Shown here: positions 47,439-56,938 of the stretch, one piece after another
Numbering within the stretch: position 1 is the stretch's first letter
Layout: every line of letters starts with the position of its first letter
Assembly: GCA_030645575.1 (NCBI GenBank)
Contig: JAUSMJ010000027.1
Coordinates: 1 to 64,000 of the forward strand
Source of the DNA: Caulobacter sp.
Lineage (GTDB): Bacteria > Pseudomonadota > Alphaproteobacteria > Caulobacterales > Caulobacteraceae
Direction of reading: 5' to 3'
DNA: 64,000 nucleotides
Program-made: the position numbers and the translations under genes
The notes under the pieces: generated by a model
Seen by the model: the letters and a program-made list of their open reading frames with translations, nothing else
What the model was told of the DNA's origin: nothing
Databases searched by the model: none

Positions 47439-49220
47439 CTATCGCGGGGGCGGCTTCACCCCGCCGGCCTTGGCGGGCGCCGTCGCGGGGCAGGCCTGGG
47501 GCTCCATGTTGAGCGGCACGCGGCGGCCGTTGACCAGCAGATCCGCCCAGCGCCGGGGCACGACCTTCACCCGCCCCTCGCCGACGGCCACGCCATCGCC
47601 CTCGCAGTTGAGGGAGTCCGTCCAGCCCACCACGCGCCAGACATTGGGCGTGGCTTCCTCGTAGACCGTCACGGCTCCGGAGAAGGCCAGCAGGATCTCC
47701 TCGTGGCCGTCGCCGTTGACGTCGGCGAAGGTCGCTTCGCACTTGTCGTCCTGACCGTCGCAGCGGGTCGGCGAACGAGGGTCGTCGTCCCATCGCCGGT
47801 TGACGAAACTGCCCGGCAGGGCGCGGTCCTTGGGCCAGACGGTCACCTGACTGGCCATGTCCCTCGCGCGCGGCTGCTCCTCGACGGCCCGACGATAGCG
47901 CTCCTTGAGCGTCAGCGCCTCGGTCGCCCGCTTGCCGGTCTCCCCACCCTTCGCCTTGAGCGTCTTCAGCGCCGCCATCCCATAACGTTCACTCTCGAAC
48001 CGCAGGAACCTGTAGTCCACCTTGTCCGCCGCGACCTTCCCCGCCGCCAGCCGCGCCATCTGGTCATTCACCGAAAGCCTTGCCGGATCGGCGATCGGCG
48101 AGAACAGCGCCAGGATCAGGCCGACCACGACGAAGGCGGTGATCACATTGGTGAGCTCCAGCCGCTTCATCCACACGCCCGGCAGCACCGCCGCCACGCC
48201 GTAGCCGACCGCGTAGCAGACGCCGGCGATCACGCAGGCGCCGGCGATGATCCGGTCCGGGGTCAGGCCGTACTGGTGCACGCGCAGCCACAAGGCGTAG
48301 GCGGCCACCGCGACCAGCGGGACCAGCAGCAGGCCGCCGACCCGCGCGGCCCAGCGCAGGATCACGGGGGCCGGCTCGTCGGGCTCGCCGTCCTGGTAGG
48401 CCGCGTTGATCAGGATGATCATCGTCGCCGCGGCGCTGAGCAGGATGGAGGCGGCGCTCTTCGTCGCCCACAGCGGCTCCAGCCCCGTGAACGGCAGGGA
48501 GGCCATGAAGGCGCCCGTCAGGAACACCAGCACCGGCAGCAGCCAGGACAGCAGGGTCAGCGCCACCGTGCGGACGCCACGGATCAGGGCGTGCCGGACG
48601 TCGGTCAGCTGCACGGCGGCGGCGAACATCGTCGTGGTGGCCGGGAAGGCGAACCAGGTCTTGCGGATCAGCTCCTCGACGAACTCGATGCCGATCAGCT
48701 TGAACAGCGCCCCGCCGAGGAACAGCACGATCCAGAACACGCCCACGAAGCCGGCCGCCATGACCAGCTGCACGCCGTGCTTCCAGGCCAGGTCGAAATA
48801 GACGGCGAAGCGGGCGATGACCTTGCGGTCGGCCTCGGCCCCGGCCACCAGGTGGTGGGCGATGAACAGGCAGGCGGCGAGGAAGACCATCGCCTCGCCG
48901 CTGATCCATTCGACCACCTCGTGCGCGGCGCGGCGGTCGATGTCGTGGGCGCCGAGAGCGGCCAGCCCGGTCGCCGCGACCAGGGTCCAGATCACCAGCG
49001 TGCGGCCGCGCATCTCGGCCAGCCCGCCCAGCACCACGAACGGGGCGAACAGTGTCACGGCCGCCAGCACGCCGAACAGCACGCCGCTCGTCGCCGGCCA
49101 GACCTTGTTGTCGGCGGCCTCCGTCAGGGCCCACAGGGCAAGGCCCTGGACCAGCCCGACAGCCACCCGCGTCCATCCGATGGCGGGCGACGCGGCCCGG
49201 TCCTCGATCGCGTAAGCCAT
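47439..49220 (-). CDS. DUF4153-like multi-helix membrane protein with C-terminal FG-GAP-like segment
   Basis: 593 residues. About ten to twelve membrane helices occupy residues 15-385 (for example VIWTLVAATGLAALGA, WIVLFLGGALFKLIGIEFVEELIRKTWF), matching DUF4153 proteins. The soluble C-terminal third contains ATFADVNGDGHEEILLAFSG, an FG-GAP-type calcium-binding loop pattern, flanked by Cys residues. The protein probably sits in the inner membrane with a periplasmic domain. Function unknown. Confidence 0.75.
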   Translation of the reverse strand: MAYAIEDRAASPAIGWTRVAVGLVQGLALWALTEAADNKVWPATSGVLFGVLAAVTLFAPFVVLGGLAEMRGRTLVIWTLVAATGLAALGAHDIDRRAAHEVVEWISGEAMVFLAACLFIAHHLVAGAEADRKVIARFAVYFDLAWKHGVQLVMAAGFVGVFWIVLFLGGALFKLIGIEFVEELIRKTWFAFPATTTMFAAAVQLTDVRHALIRGVRTVALTLLSWLLPVLVFLTGAFMASLPFTGLEPLWATKSAASILLSAAATMIILINAAYQDGEPDEPAPVILRWAARVGGLLLVPLVAVAAYALWLRVHQYGLTPDRIIAGACVIAGVCYAVGYGVAAVLPGVWMKRLELTNVITAFVVVGLILALFSPIADPARLSVNDQMARLAAGKVAADKVDYRFLRFESERYGMAALKTLKAKGGETGKRATEALTLKERYRRAVEEQPRARDMASQVTVWPKDRALPGSFVNRRWDDDPRSPTRCDGQDDKCEATFADVNGDGHEEILLAFSGAVTVYEEATPNVWRVVGWTDSLNCEGDGVAVGEGRVKVVPRRWADLLVNGRRVPLNMEPQACPATAPAKAGGVKPPPR

Positions 49221-49358
49221 GCACGTGCCCCAAATGAGGTGTCAGCCTCGCGCAACAGAGAGCGTAAGACAATCGCACGCAACGCGCACGGGCGCTTTGC
49301 GTTGACCTGAACGCGTGGCAGGGTCTCACCGCGACCGAAGGACCTTTGCGATCCCTGT

Positions 49359-50474
49359 ATGAGCAAGCCCGCCAGTTTCAAGCTCCATCAGGGAGAACAC
49401 GGCGCCACGGTGGTTCTCACCGGCGACTGGACCGCCGAAACCATGGACGACGCCGACGATCGTCTGGCGGGAATCCTGGACGGCGCGAAGGCGCTGACCG
49501 CCGACCTGCGGTCCATGGGGCGCTGCGACACGGCGGGGGCCTACGCCATCCTGCGGGCCGCCGAGGGCCAGGCGACCGCGGGCGAGGTGATCGCCCGGCC
49601 CGAGACGCGCCGCCTGCTGGACCTCGTGGCCGCCGCCATCGAGGCCGAACCCTCGCCCTCGACGCAGCAGCGGGGCGTCTACGACCTGCTCGTTCGCGTC
49701 GGCAAGGGCGTTTTCCACATCTTCCAGGAGGTCGTCGAGACCTTCGCCTTTATCGGCCGCCTGACCATGTCGCTCCTGCGCGGCGTGGCGCGGCCGTCGC
49801 GGGTGCGCTGGGCGCCGATCTTCGCCCAGTGCGAGCGGGCGGGCCTGGACGCCCTGCCGATCGTCGCGACGGGCACCGCCTTCATCGGCGCGGTGGTCGC
49901 GCTGATCGGCATCAACACCCTGCGGGACTTCGGCGCGACGGTGTTCGTCGTCGAGACCATCGGCATCGCCGTGCTGCGCGAGTTCGGCATCGTCATCACC
50001 GCGGTGCTGATCGCCGGCCGCTCGGCCTCGGCCTTCGCCGCCGAGATCGGGGCGATGAAGATGCGCCAGGAGATCGACGCCATGCAGGTGATGGGCGTGG
50101 ACCCGTTCGACGCCCTCGTGCTGCCGCGGTTCGTGGCGCTGCTGCTGATGATGCCGCTGCTGACATTCGTGGCCGACCTGTCGGGCCTGGCCGGCGGGAT
50201 GATCGTGACCTGGAACATCCTCGACCTGTCGCCAACCTTCTTCCTGCAGCGCATCGTCGACAATGTCGGCGCGACCCACTTCTGGGTCGGCATCTCCAAG
50301 GCGCCGATCATGGCCGCGGTGATCGCCGGCATCGGCTCGCGCCAGGGCATGGAGGTCGGCGGCGACGTCATCTCGCTGGGCCAGCGCGTCACCTCGGCCG
50401 TGGTCCAGGCGATCTTCACCATCATCGTCATCGATGCCGTGTTCGCGGTCCTCTACATGAAGCTGGACGTATGA
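49359..50474 (+). CDS. Lipid ABC transporter permease with N-terminal STAS domain (MlaB-MlaE fusion type)
   Basis: 371 residues. Residues 1-90 form a STAS-like domain (GATVVLTGDWTAETMDDAD ... LRSMGRCDTAGAYAIL), as in MlaB; the rest is an MlaE permease with EIGAMKMRQEIDAMQVMGVDP, the family coupling signature. It would form the membrane part of an Mce/Mla phospholipid transporter. The four genes that follow overlap in series. Fusion of MlaB and MlaE is common in alphaproteobacteria. Confidence 0.92.
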   Translation: MSKPASFKLHQGEHGATVVLTGDWTAETMDDADDRLAGILDGAKALTADLRSMGRCDTAGAYAILRAAEGQATAGEVIARPETRRLLDLVAAAIEAEPSPSTQQRGVYDLLVRVGKGVFHIFQEVVETFAFIGRLTMSLLRGVARPSRVRWAPIFAQCERAGLDALPIVATGTAFIGAVVALIGINTLRDFGATVFVVETIGIAVLREFGIVITAVLIAGRSASAFAAEIGAMKMRQEIDAMQVMGVDPFDALVLPRFVALLLMMPLLTFVADLSGLAGGMIVTWNILDLSPTFFLQRIVDNVGATHFWVGISKAPIMAAVIAGIGSRQGMEVGGDVISLGQRVTSAVVQAIFTIIVIDAVFAVLYMKLDV

Positions 50475-51292
50475 GCGGGTTGGACGAGAACGAGGGCGCC
50501 GAGGGCGCCGAAGTCCCGCCGATCGAGATCATCGGTCTGCGGTCGCAGTTCGGCTCGCATGTGATCCATGAGGACCTCGACCTGACAGTCTACCGGGGCG
50601 AGGTGCTGGGCGTGGTCGGTGGTTCGGGCTCTGGCAAGTCGGTGCTGATGAACACCATCATCGGCCTCAAACAGCCCGACGGCGGGGTCGTGCGACTGTT
50701 CGGCCAGGACATCGACACCGCCACGCGCAAGAACTGGACCTCGATCGAGCGGCGCTGGGGCGTGCTGTTCCAGCAGGGGGCCCTGTTCTCGTCCCTGACG
50801 GTGCGCGAGAACGTCGCCGCGCCGCTGTTCGAACACACCCGCCTGACCAAGGCGGAGATCTACGAGCTGGCCGACCTGAAGATCGCCCTGTCGGGCCTGC
50901 CGCCCCGGGCCGGCGCGCTGAAACCCGCCGAATTGTCCGGCGGGATGGTCAAGCGCGCCGGCCTGGCCCGGGCCCTGGCGCTCGATCCACAGCTGCTGTT
51001 CCTCGACGAGCCGACGTCGGGACTGGATCCGATCGGGGCCGCGGCGTTCGACGAACTGATCGCCGACCTCTCGAGCAGCCTCAACCTCACGGTGTTCATG
51101 ATCACCCACGACCTGGACAGCCTGTATGCCATCACCAACCGCGTGGCCGTGCTGGCCGATCGCAAGGTCGTCGCCGTCGCGCCGGTGCATGAACTGGAGC
51201 ATTCCGATCACCCGTGGATTAAGGAATACTTCCTGGGACCGCGGGGACGGGCGGCGGCCGAGTCGCGCAAAAGGACGGGGCTGAGCGCCTGA
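50471..51292 (+). CDS. Lipid ABC transporter ATP-binding protein (MlaF-like)
   Basis: 273 residues. Walker A GGSGSGKSVLMNTI, signature LSGGMVKRAGLARALALDP and Walker B LLFLDEPTSGLDPI are complete. Its ATG overlaps the permease TGA by four bases. It powers the MlaE-type permease and belongs to the Mkl/MlaF branch of ABC ATPases. Confidence 0.95.
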   Translation: MSGLDENEGAEGAEVPPIEIIGLRSQFGSHVIHEDLDLTVYRGEVLGVVGGSGSGKSVLMNTIIGLKQPDGGVVRLFGQDIDTATRKNWTSIERRWGVLFQQGALFSSLTVRENVAAPLFEHTRLTKAEIYELADLKIALSGLPPRAGALKPAELSGGMVKRAGLARALALDPQLLFLDEPTSGLDPIGAAAFDELIADLSSSLNLTVFMITHDLDSLYAITNRVAVLADRKVVAVAPVHELEHSDHPWIKEYFLGPRGRAAAESRKRTGLSA

Positions 51293-52230
51293 TGGAAAGA
51301 AACGCCAATTACGCCCTGGTGGGCGTCGCCTCGCTGGCGCTGGTCGTCGGGATGATCGTGTTCATCGTTTGGCTGGCCCGGCTGCAGGTCAACCGCGACT
51401 TCGACGTCTACGACATCCTGTTCATCGGCCCGGTGCGCGGTCTGTCCGAGGGCGGCGAGGTCCATTTCAACGGCATCAAGGTCGGCGAAGTGACCAAGAT
51501 CGCGCTGGACAAGCGCGATCCCAACCGCGTCATCGCCCGCGCCCGGCTCACCTCCGACGTCCCGATCCGCGAGGATTCCTTCGCCACGCTCGAGCCCCAG
51601 GGCATCACGGGCGTCAACTATGTCCAGATCACCGCCGGTTCGTCGTCCAGGCGCCTGTTGAAGGACACCGTGGCCGCCGGCGAGGTGCCGGTGATCAGGA
51701 GCCAGCGCAGCGCGCTGTCGGACCTGCTGCAGGGCGGGGGAACGGTGCTGAGCCGGACCATCGAGGCCCTCGACCGCGTTAACCGCGTGCTGTCGGATGA
51801 AAACGTGAAGACCTTCAGCGCCGCCCTGAACGACGTCCAGGCGATCACCGCCGAGGCCCGCGAGCGCAAGGAGATCATCGCCGACGCCCAGAAGGCTCTG
51901 CAGAGCATCGACGCGGCGGCCACCGCGATCACCGAGCTGAGCCGCTCGACCCAGGGCCTCGTCGATACCGACGGAAAACGCACCCTGGCCGAACTGAGCG
52001 ACACGGCGACCGAACTGAAGGCCGCGACCCGCGACGCGCGGGCCCTGATCACCAAGCTCCACGGACCGACCACCGAGTTCGCCGACACCGGCCTGCCGCA
52101 ACTGACCCGGGCCATCACCTCGCTGCAGGCCACCGCCGAGTCGCTCGACCGGCTGCTCGGCGAGGTCGAACAGAACCCGCGAGGGGTGGTCGCCAAGCCG
52201 CCCGCCAAGGAACTGGAGGTTCAACCGTGA
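51292..52230 (+). CDS. MCE domain lipid-binding protein (MlaD-like)
   Basis: 312 residues. One N-terminal membrane helix (YALVGVASLALVVGMIVFIVWLA) anchors an MCE domain (DILFIGPVRGLSEGGEVHFNGIKVGEVTKI) followed by a long helical, coiled-coil-like tail to about residue 290. It forms periplasmic rings that carry lipid between membranes. Start overlaps the mlaF-like stop by one base. Confidence 0.95.
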   Translation: MERNANYALVGVASLALVVGMIVFIVWLARLQVNRDFDVYDILFIGPVRGLSEGGEVHFNGIKVGEVTKIALDKRDPNRVIARARLTSDVPIREDSFATLEPQGITGVNYVQITAGSSSRRLLKDTVAAGEVPVIRSQRSALSDLLQGGGTVLSRTIEALDRVNRVLSDENVKTFSAALNDVQAITAEARERKEIIADAQKALQSIDAAATAITELSRSTQGLVDTDGKRTLAELSDTATELKAATRDARALITKLHGPTTEFADTGLPQLTRAITSLQATAESLDRLLGEVEQNPRGVVAKPPAKELEVQP

Positions 52231-52850
52231 GCCGTCGATTGACCGCCGCCGCGCTCGCGCTGGCGGCTATCGCCCTGTCGGGCTGCATCTCGCTGTTTCC
52301 CAAGGCGGAGCCGGCGCAGCTGTACCGTTTCGAGGCGCAGCCACCGTCCCAGGCGGCCTCCGCCGGCCCCGTGTTCGGCGTCCTGCGTCTGGGCACGTCC
52401 TTCCCGCGCGCCTCGGCCGGCGACCGCATCCTGACCGTCAACGACCGGGGCGAGGCCGCCTATATCGCCGGCGCCCGTTGGGTGTCGCCCGCGTCGGTGC
52501 TGTTCGACGAGCAGGTCGCCGGCGCCTTCCAGGGCGACGGCGGCCGCGCGCGGCTGATCGGCCGCGGCGAGATGGTCAAGGCCGACTTCTCGTTGAAGCT
52601 CGATGTCCGGACCTTCGAGGTCCGCTACGACCGGGGGCCCAAGGCGGCGCCGGAGATCGCCGTCGCGGTTCGGGGAATCATCACCCGCAACCGCGACCGC
52701 GCCCTGGTCGGCGAGCAGGTCTTCACCGCCCGCGTCCGGGCCGGCGAAAACCGCGTCGGCTCCATCGTGCAGGCGTTCAACGCGGCCGTGACCCAGGTGA
52801 TCGGCGAGATCGCCGGCTGGGTCAACGCGGTGGATACGACGGGGACGTAA
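52227..52850 (+). CDS. ABC-type transport auxiliary lipoprotein (PqiC-like)
   Basis: 207 residues from a GTG overlapping the MlaD-like stop by four bases. Lipoprotein signal with lipobox LSGC (ALSGCISLFPK). The body contains LYRFEAQ and RWVSPASVLFDEQVAGAF, typical of the ABC_trans_aux/PqiC family that sits on the outer membrane and pairs with MCE proteins. Last gene of the operon, followed by a long hairpin repeat. Confidence 0.88.
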   Translation: MSRRLTAAALALAAIALSGCISLFPKAEPAQLYRFEAQPPSQAASAGPVFGVLRLGTSFPRASAGDRILTVNDRGEAAYIAGARWVSPASVLFDEQVAGAFQGDGGRARLIGRGEMVKADFSLKLDVRTFEVRYDRGPKAAPEIAVAVRGIITRNRDRALVGEQVFTARVRAGENRVGSIVQAFNAAVTQVIGEIAGWVNAVDTTGT

Positions 52851-52856
52851 CCCCCA

Positions 52857-52921
52857 GGGACATGCCCTTCAGTGCGTGTCCCTTGCCTGCCGAAGGGGGC
52901 ACGCACTGAAGGGCATGTCCC
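52857..52921. repeat. Palindromic repeat, family R3, copy 3 (22-bp perfect arms)
   Basis: Arms beginning GGGACATGCCCTTCAGTG and ending CACTGAAGGGCATGTCCC pair over 22 bases, around a 21-base loop that itself contains GGGACA-like halves. It lies between convergent genes and should end transcription in both directions. Confidence 0.85.
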
Positions 52922-52929
52922 CGCGGCCC

Positions 52930-54330
52930 TCACAACCCGAACAGCGTCTTCAGATACGGATTGAGCAGCCGACCCTGCGGGTCCAGCTCGCGCCGGACGT
53001 CGAGGAAATCGTTCCAGCGCGGATAGAGGGCGGCGAGGTCCGGCCCCTTGAGCGAATGCAGCTTGCCCCAGTGCGGCCGGCCGCCGTGCTTGACGAAGAT
53101 CGGCTGGATCAGCTCGAAAAGGAACTGGTAGTCGTCGCGGTAGTAGGCGTGAACCGCCACCGACCCGCGCGGCTCGCCCTGGAACGGCGACAGCCAGGCG
53201 TCGTCCGGCGCGATGCGGCGCACCTCGATGGGGAAGAAGACGTCGGGGCGATGCTTCTCGATCGTCTCGACCACCTGTTTCAGCGCCGCCAGCTGGGTTT
53301 CGGCGGGCAGGTGGAATTCCATCTCGTTGAACCGCACGGGCCGCTCGGTCGAGAGCAGCTTCCAGCCCTCATCAACGGCCGTCTCCGGCTTGGCGCCGCC
53401 CAGCAGGGCCTTCGCCGCCGCCCTGCGCGCGCCGGTCGAGAAGCCCAGCAGGTTGCGCAGGGTCTTGAGCACGTCGAGGAAGGCGGTGTCCTGGTCCGGA
53501 CCGCGATCCAGGGCCGGATCATCGGTCTCGTCATGGCTGATGTTGGCCGCCAGGCCCGTGAACGGCACGGCGTAGAACTCGAAGTTGCGGTGGGTTTTCC
53601 ACCGCTCCTCCCCCTTTTCCAGCGCTTCCTCGAACGGCTCGACCCAGACCCGCCGGCGCAGGCGCCGGTTGGCCGTGGTCGTCAGCCTGGCCTTGGAGAT
53701 GATCCCCAGCGATCCCAGCGAGACCCGCGCGGCGTTGAAGACGTCAGGCCGGGTGTTCGCGTCGCAGTCGATCACCCTGCCCCCGGTGGTGACCAGGGTC
53801 AGGGCCGTGACGTCGCCGTGGATCGCCTTCAGCGTCCGCCCCGTGCCGTGGGTCGCCGTGCCCAGCGCCCCGCCGAGCGACTGCTTGTTGATGTCGGGCA
53901 GGTTGGCCATGGCCCGGCCCTTCGCGGCCAGGGCCGGGCCCAGCGCGCCCAGCCGGGTGCCGGCCCAGACCGTCGCTTCGTCGCCGTCCCAGCCGACGAC
54001 GCCGCTCATGGCGTCCAGCGACACCAGCGTCCCGTCGGTGGCGCACAGGCCGGTGAAGCTGTGGCCGGCGCCCGTCACGCGGATCGGCGCCGGGCCGGCT
54101 TTCAACAGGGCGGCCAGCTCGGCCTCGTCCTTCGGCGCGCTGCGCTGGACCGGATAGCTGTGCTGGATGCCCGACCAGTTGCGCCAGACCGTATGGCCCT
54201 TGCCGTCGGTCGAGGGCGGCGCGGCCGGCTCGGGCTTCTCGCGGTTGGCCACCCCGACGGCGACCGCCGACCCCGCGACGACGGCCACGCCCGCCCCGCC
54301 ACCGACAAGCGCCTGCCGTCTCGAAATCAT
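52930..54330 (-). CDS. Tat-exported FAD-dependent oxidase (D-arabinono-1,4-lactone oxidase family)
   Basis: 466 residues. The N-terminus MISRRQALVGGGAGVAVVAG is a twin-arginine signal. The FAD_binding_4 domain shows IRVTGAGHSFTGLCATDGTLVSLD and SLGGALGTATHGTGRTL; the C-terminal ALO domain ends with RPHWGKLHSL, which includes the HWGK motif of the family. It oxidises an aldonolactone or related sugar alcohol in the periplasm. The cytochrome c gene directly upstream may accept its electrons. Confidence 0.9.
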   Translation of the reverse strand: MISRRQALVGGGAGVAVVAGSAVAVGVANREKPEPAAPPSTDGKGHTVWRNWSGIQHSYPVQRSAPKDEAELAALLKAGPAPIRVTGAGHSFTGLCATDGTLVSLDAMSGVVGWDGDEATVWAGTRLGALGPALAAKGRAMANLPDINKQSLGGALGTATHGTGRTLKAIHGDVTALTLVTTGGRVIDCDANTRPDVFNAARVSLGSLGIISKARLTTTANRRLRRRVWVEPFEEALEKGEERWKTHRNFEFYAVPFTGLAANISHDETDDPALDRGPDQDTAFLDVLKTLRNLLGFSTGARRAAAKALLGGAKPETAVDEGWKLLSTERPVRFNEMEFHLPAETQLAALKQVVETIEKHRPDVFFPIEVRRIAPDDAWLSPFQGEPRGSVAVHAYYRDDYQFLFELIQPIFVKHGGRPHWGKLHSLKGPDLAALYPRWNDFLDVRRELDPQGRLLNPYLKTLFGL

Positions 54331-54345
54331 GACCTGTCCCCGCCC

Positions 54346-54747
54346 CTAGCCGGCGGAGTCTTCGTGGTCCGCCATGAATCGTATGAGAGCCTCCAGATCG
54401 GCCGGCGTGCAAGTCGCGCACTGGCCGCCGGCCGGCATGGCGTTGAATCCCTGGATACTGTGGTCGATGAGCACCGGCAGGCCCTGTTTCCAGCGCGGCG
54501 CCCATGCGGCGGCGTCATGGATCATCGGCGCGCCGGAGTCGGCTATCGTGTGGCAGGCCTTGCAGGAGGTCTCGTAGAGTTCCGACAGGTGCGCGTCGGC
54601 CGGCCGCAGCAGCGCCGCCTGTTCGGGCGTCGGGGCGGGTTTGGGGGCGGCGCCGCAGGCGGCGAGAAGGGCGGCCATGGCCAAGGCCGCGATGCCGAGC
54701 CCTTTCCCCTCGAGGGGCAGGGGGAAGGGAGCTATCTCACGCCCCAT
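54346..54747 (-). CDS. Cytochrome c5-like lipoprotein
   Basis: 133 residues. The haem site is CKACH, the axial Met region is FNAMPAGG and a second Cys pair (QCATC) forms the c5-type disulfide. A lipobox LLAAC precedes a Pro/Ala linker, so the protein is membrane-attached in the periplasm. The first 17 residues (MGREIAPFPLPLEGKGL) are unusual for a signal and are encoded by a palindromic repeat-like stretch. The ATG is 2 bases after the folD stop. Probably transfers electrons from the adjacent oxidase. Confidence 0.85.
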   Translation of the reverse strand: MGREIAPFPLPLEGKGLGIAALAMAALLAACGAAPKPAPTPEQAALLRPADAHLSELYETSCKACHTIADSGAPMIHDAAAWAPRWKQGLPVLIDHSIQGFNAMPAGGQCATCTPADLEALIRFMADHEDSAG

Positions 54748-54749
54748 CC

Positions 54750-55652
54750 TCAGCCCTCCAGCCCATGCAGCCGCCGCGCGGCGGTCAGGGTGTTCAGCAG
54801 CAGGCAGGCGATGGTCATCGGCCCGACTCCGCCCGGCACCGGCGTGATCCAGCCGGCGACGGCCCTGGCCTCGTCGAACGCCACGTCGCCGACCAGCCGG
54901 GTCTTGCCTTCGGCGGCGCGAACCGGATCGCGCGAGGGGAAGCGAGTGATGCCCACGTCGATCACCGCCGCGCCGGGCTTGATCCAGTCGCCGCGAACCA
55001 TCTCGGCCCGCCCGACGGCGGCCACCAGGATGTCGGCCTGGCGGCAGAGGGCGGGCAGGTCGCGGCTGCGGCTGTGGGCGATGGTCACCGTGCAGTCGGC
55101 GGCCAGCAGCAGCTGGGCCATCGGCTTGCCCATCAGGTTCGAGCGACCGATGACCACGGCATGCTTGCCGGTCAGGTCGCCCAGCGCATCCTTCAGCAGC
55201 ATCATGCAGCCGACCGGCGTGCAGGAGGTCAGGGCCGGCAGGCCGCTGGCCAGCCGGCCGGCGTTGGTCACGGTCAGGCCATCGACGTCCTTGTCCGGCG
55301 AGATCGCCGCGACGATACGCGCCTGGCTCAGGTGGTCGGGCACGGGAAACTGCACCAGCAGACCGTGGATCGCCGGATCGGCGTTGAGCCTTCCGACCAG
55401 GGCCAGCACGTCCGCCTCGCTGGCGTCGGCCGGCAGCCTGTGGGTTTCGGAATGCATGCCCGCGGCCAGAGACTGTACGCCCTTGTTGCGGACATAGACC
55501 TCGCTGGCCGGATCCTCGCCCACCAGAACCACCGCCAGGCCCGGGGTGATCCCATGCTCGGCCTTCAGGGCGGCGACGTCGATGGTCACCTGCTCCCGCA
55601 GCCGTTCGGAGAACGCCTTGCCGTCGATGATGGTCGCCGTCGCCTCGGTCAT
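54750..55652 (-). CDS. folD: Bifunctional methylenetetrahydrofolate dehydrogenase/cyclohydrolase
   Basis: 300 residues. Motifs [33 protein letters not shown] and [17 protein letters not shown] with the terminal [15 protein letters not shown] identify FolD. It interconverts one-carbon tetrahydrofolate forms in the cytoplasm. Divergent from crtY; the 104-base gap should contain both promoters. Confidence 0.96.
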   Translation of the reverse strand: MTEATATIIDGKAFSERLREQVTIDVAALKAEHGITPGLAVVLVGEDPASEVYVRNKGVQSLAAGMHSETHRLPADASEADVLALVGRLNADPAIHGLLVQFPVPDHLSQARIVAAISPDKDVDGLTVTNAGRLASGLPALTSCTPVGCMMLLKDALGDLTGKHAVVIGRSNLMGKPMAQLLLAADCTVTIAHSRSRDLPALCRQADILVAAVGRAEMVRGDWIKPGAAVIDVGITRFPSRDPVRAAEGKTRLVGDVAFDEARAVAGWITPVPGGVGPMTIACLLLNTLTAARRLHGLEG

Positions 55653-55756
55653 GCCTGTCTCCCCGGGAAACCTGCGTGGCTGCTACCCGTTCACCGCGCG
55701 CCGCGCAATCAGCTGGTCCGCCTAGCCTTCGCGCCGCATCGTGCTATCTCGTTGGC

Positions 55757-56938
55757 ATGCCGCCGCCCCCCGCCGCCCGCGCCGATGTCGTCCTCGTCGG
55801 CGGCGGGCTGGCCAACGGCCTGATCGCGCTGCGCCTGCGGGCCCTGCGATCCGACCTGAGGGTAGTGATCCTGGAGGCGGGCGAGACTCTCGGCGGCCGC
55901 CATACCTGGAGCCATTTCGCCACCGACGTGGGCGAGGCCGTCGGGGCCTGGCTGGCGCCGCTGATCGTTCACCGCTGGGATGGCTACGAGGTCCGCTTTC
56001 CGGGCCACCGGCGCGGCCTGACCACGCCCTATCTGGCCATCTCGTCCGACCGGTTCCACGCGGTGGTTTCGGCGGCGATGGGCGAGGACTGCTGGGCCGG
56101 ATCAGCCGTCGAGGCCGTGGCCGGCGATCGGGTCACCCTCGCCGATGGCCGGGTCATCGCGGCCGACTGCGTCATCGACGGCCGGGGCCCCGCGCCGAGC
56201 CCGGCGCTGGCGCTGGGCTGGCAGAAGTTCGTCGGGCTGGAGGTCGAGCTGACGGCGCCGCACGGCCTGACCCGCCCGATCGTCATGGACGCCACGGTCG
56301 ACCAGCTGGACGGCTACCGCTTCCTCTACAGCCTGCCCCTGTCGCCGACCCGGCTATTGATCGAGGACACCCGCTACAGCGACGGCGAGGCGCTGGATCG
56401 CGCGGCGCTACGGGCCGACATCGAGGCCTATGCCCGCGGCCAGGGCTGGATGATCGCGTCGGTGGTCCGCGAGGAGATCGGCGTCCTGCCCATCGCCCTG
56501 GCCGGCGACATCGACGCCCACTGGCGGGCCGCCGACACCGCGCGGGTCGGCCTGCGCGCGGCCCTGTTCCATCCGGTGACCGGCTATTCCCTGCCCGACG
56601 CGGCGCGGCTGGCCGACGAGATCGCCGCCCTGCCCGTCCTGACCACGGCCACGGCGCGGGCCTGCGTCGAGGCGCGCTCGAAGCAGCGCTGGCGCGAGCG
56701 GTCCTATTACCGGCTGCTCAACCGGATGCTGTTCCGGGCGGCCCGGCCGGATCAGCGGTTCCGCGTGCTCGAGCGCTTCTACCGTCTTCCCCAAGGCCTG
56801 GTGGAGCGGTTCTATGCCGGGCGGATCACGCTGGCCGACAAGGCCCGCATCCTGATAGGCAAGCCTCCGGTGCCGATCTCCGCCGCCCTGGCGGTCTTGT
56901 CCGAACAGTCGGTGTTTCCTGGGGGCGTCCAGACATGA
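55757..56938 (+). CDS. crtY: Lycopene beta-cyclase CrtY
   Basis: 393 residues. The dinucleotide-binding VVLVGGGLANGLIALRL opens the protein; LEAGETLGGRHTWSHF and the cyclase block GYSLPDAARLADEIA are family features. It cyclises both ends of lycopene to beta-carotene at the membrane. The ATG has no Shine-Dalgarno; a Caulobacter-type -10 (GCTATCTC at 55742-55749) lies 7 bases upstream, suggesting a leaderless or nearly leaderless transcript. First of crtY-crtI-crtB. Confidence 0.92.
   Translation: MPPPPAARADVVLVGGGLANGLIALRLRALRSDLRVVILEAGETLGGRHTWSHFATDVGEAVGAWLAPLIVHRWDGYEVRFPGHRRGLTTPYLAISSDRFHAVVSAAMGEDCWAGSAVEAVAGDRVTLADGRVIAADCVIDGRGPAPSPALALGWQKFVGLEVELTAPHGLTRPIVMDATVDQLDGYRFLYSLPLSPTRLLIEDTRYSDGEALDRAALRADIEAYARGQGWMIASVVREEIGVLPIALAGDIDAHWRAADTARVGLRAALFHPVTGYSLPDAARLADEIAALPVLTTATARACVEARSKQRWRERSYYRLLNRMLFRAARPDQRFRVLERFYRLPQGLVERFYAGRITLADKARILIGKPPVPISAALAVLSEQSVFPGGVQT

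Noticed and set aside
47364-49310. 648-residue plus-strand ORF opposite the DUF4153 gene
   Set aside because: His/Gln/Arg-rich composition typical of antisense frames; the minus-strand frame has clear membrane helices and a conserved domain.
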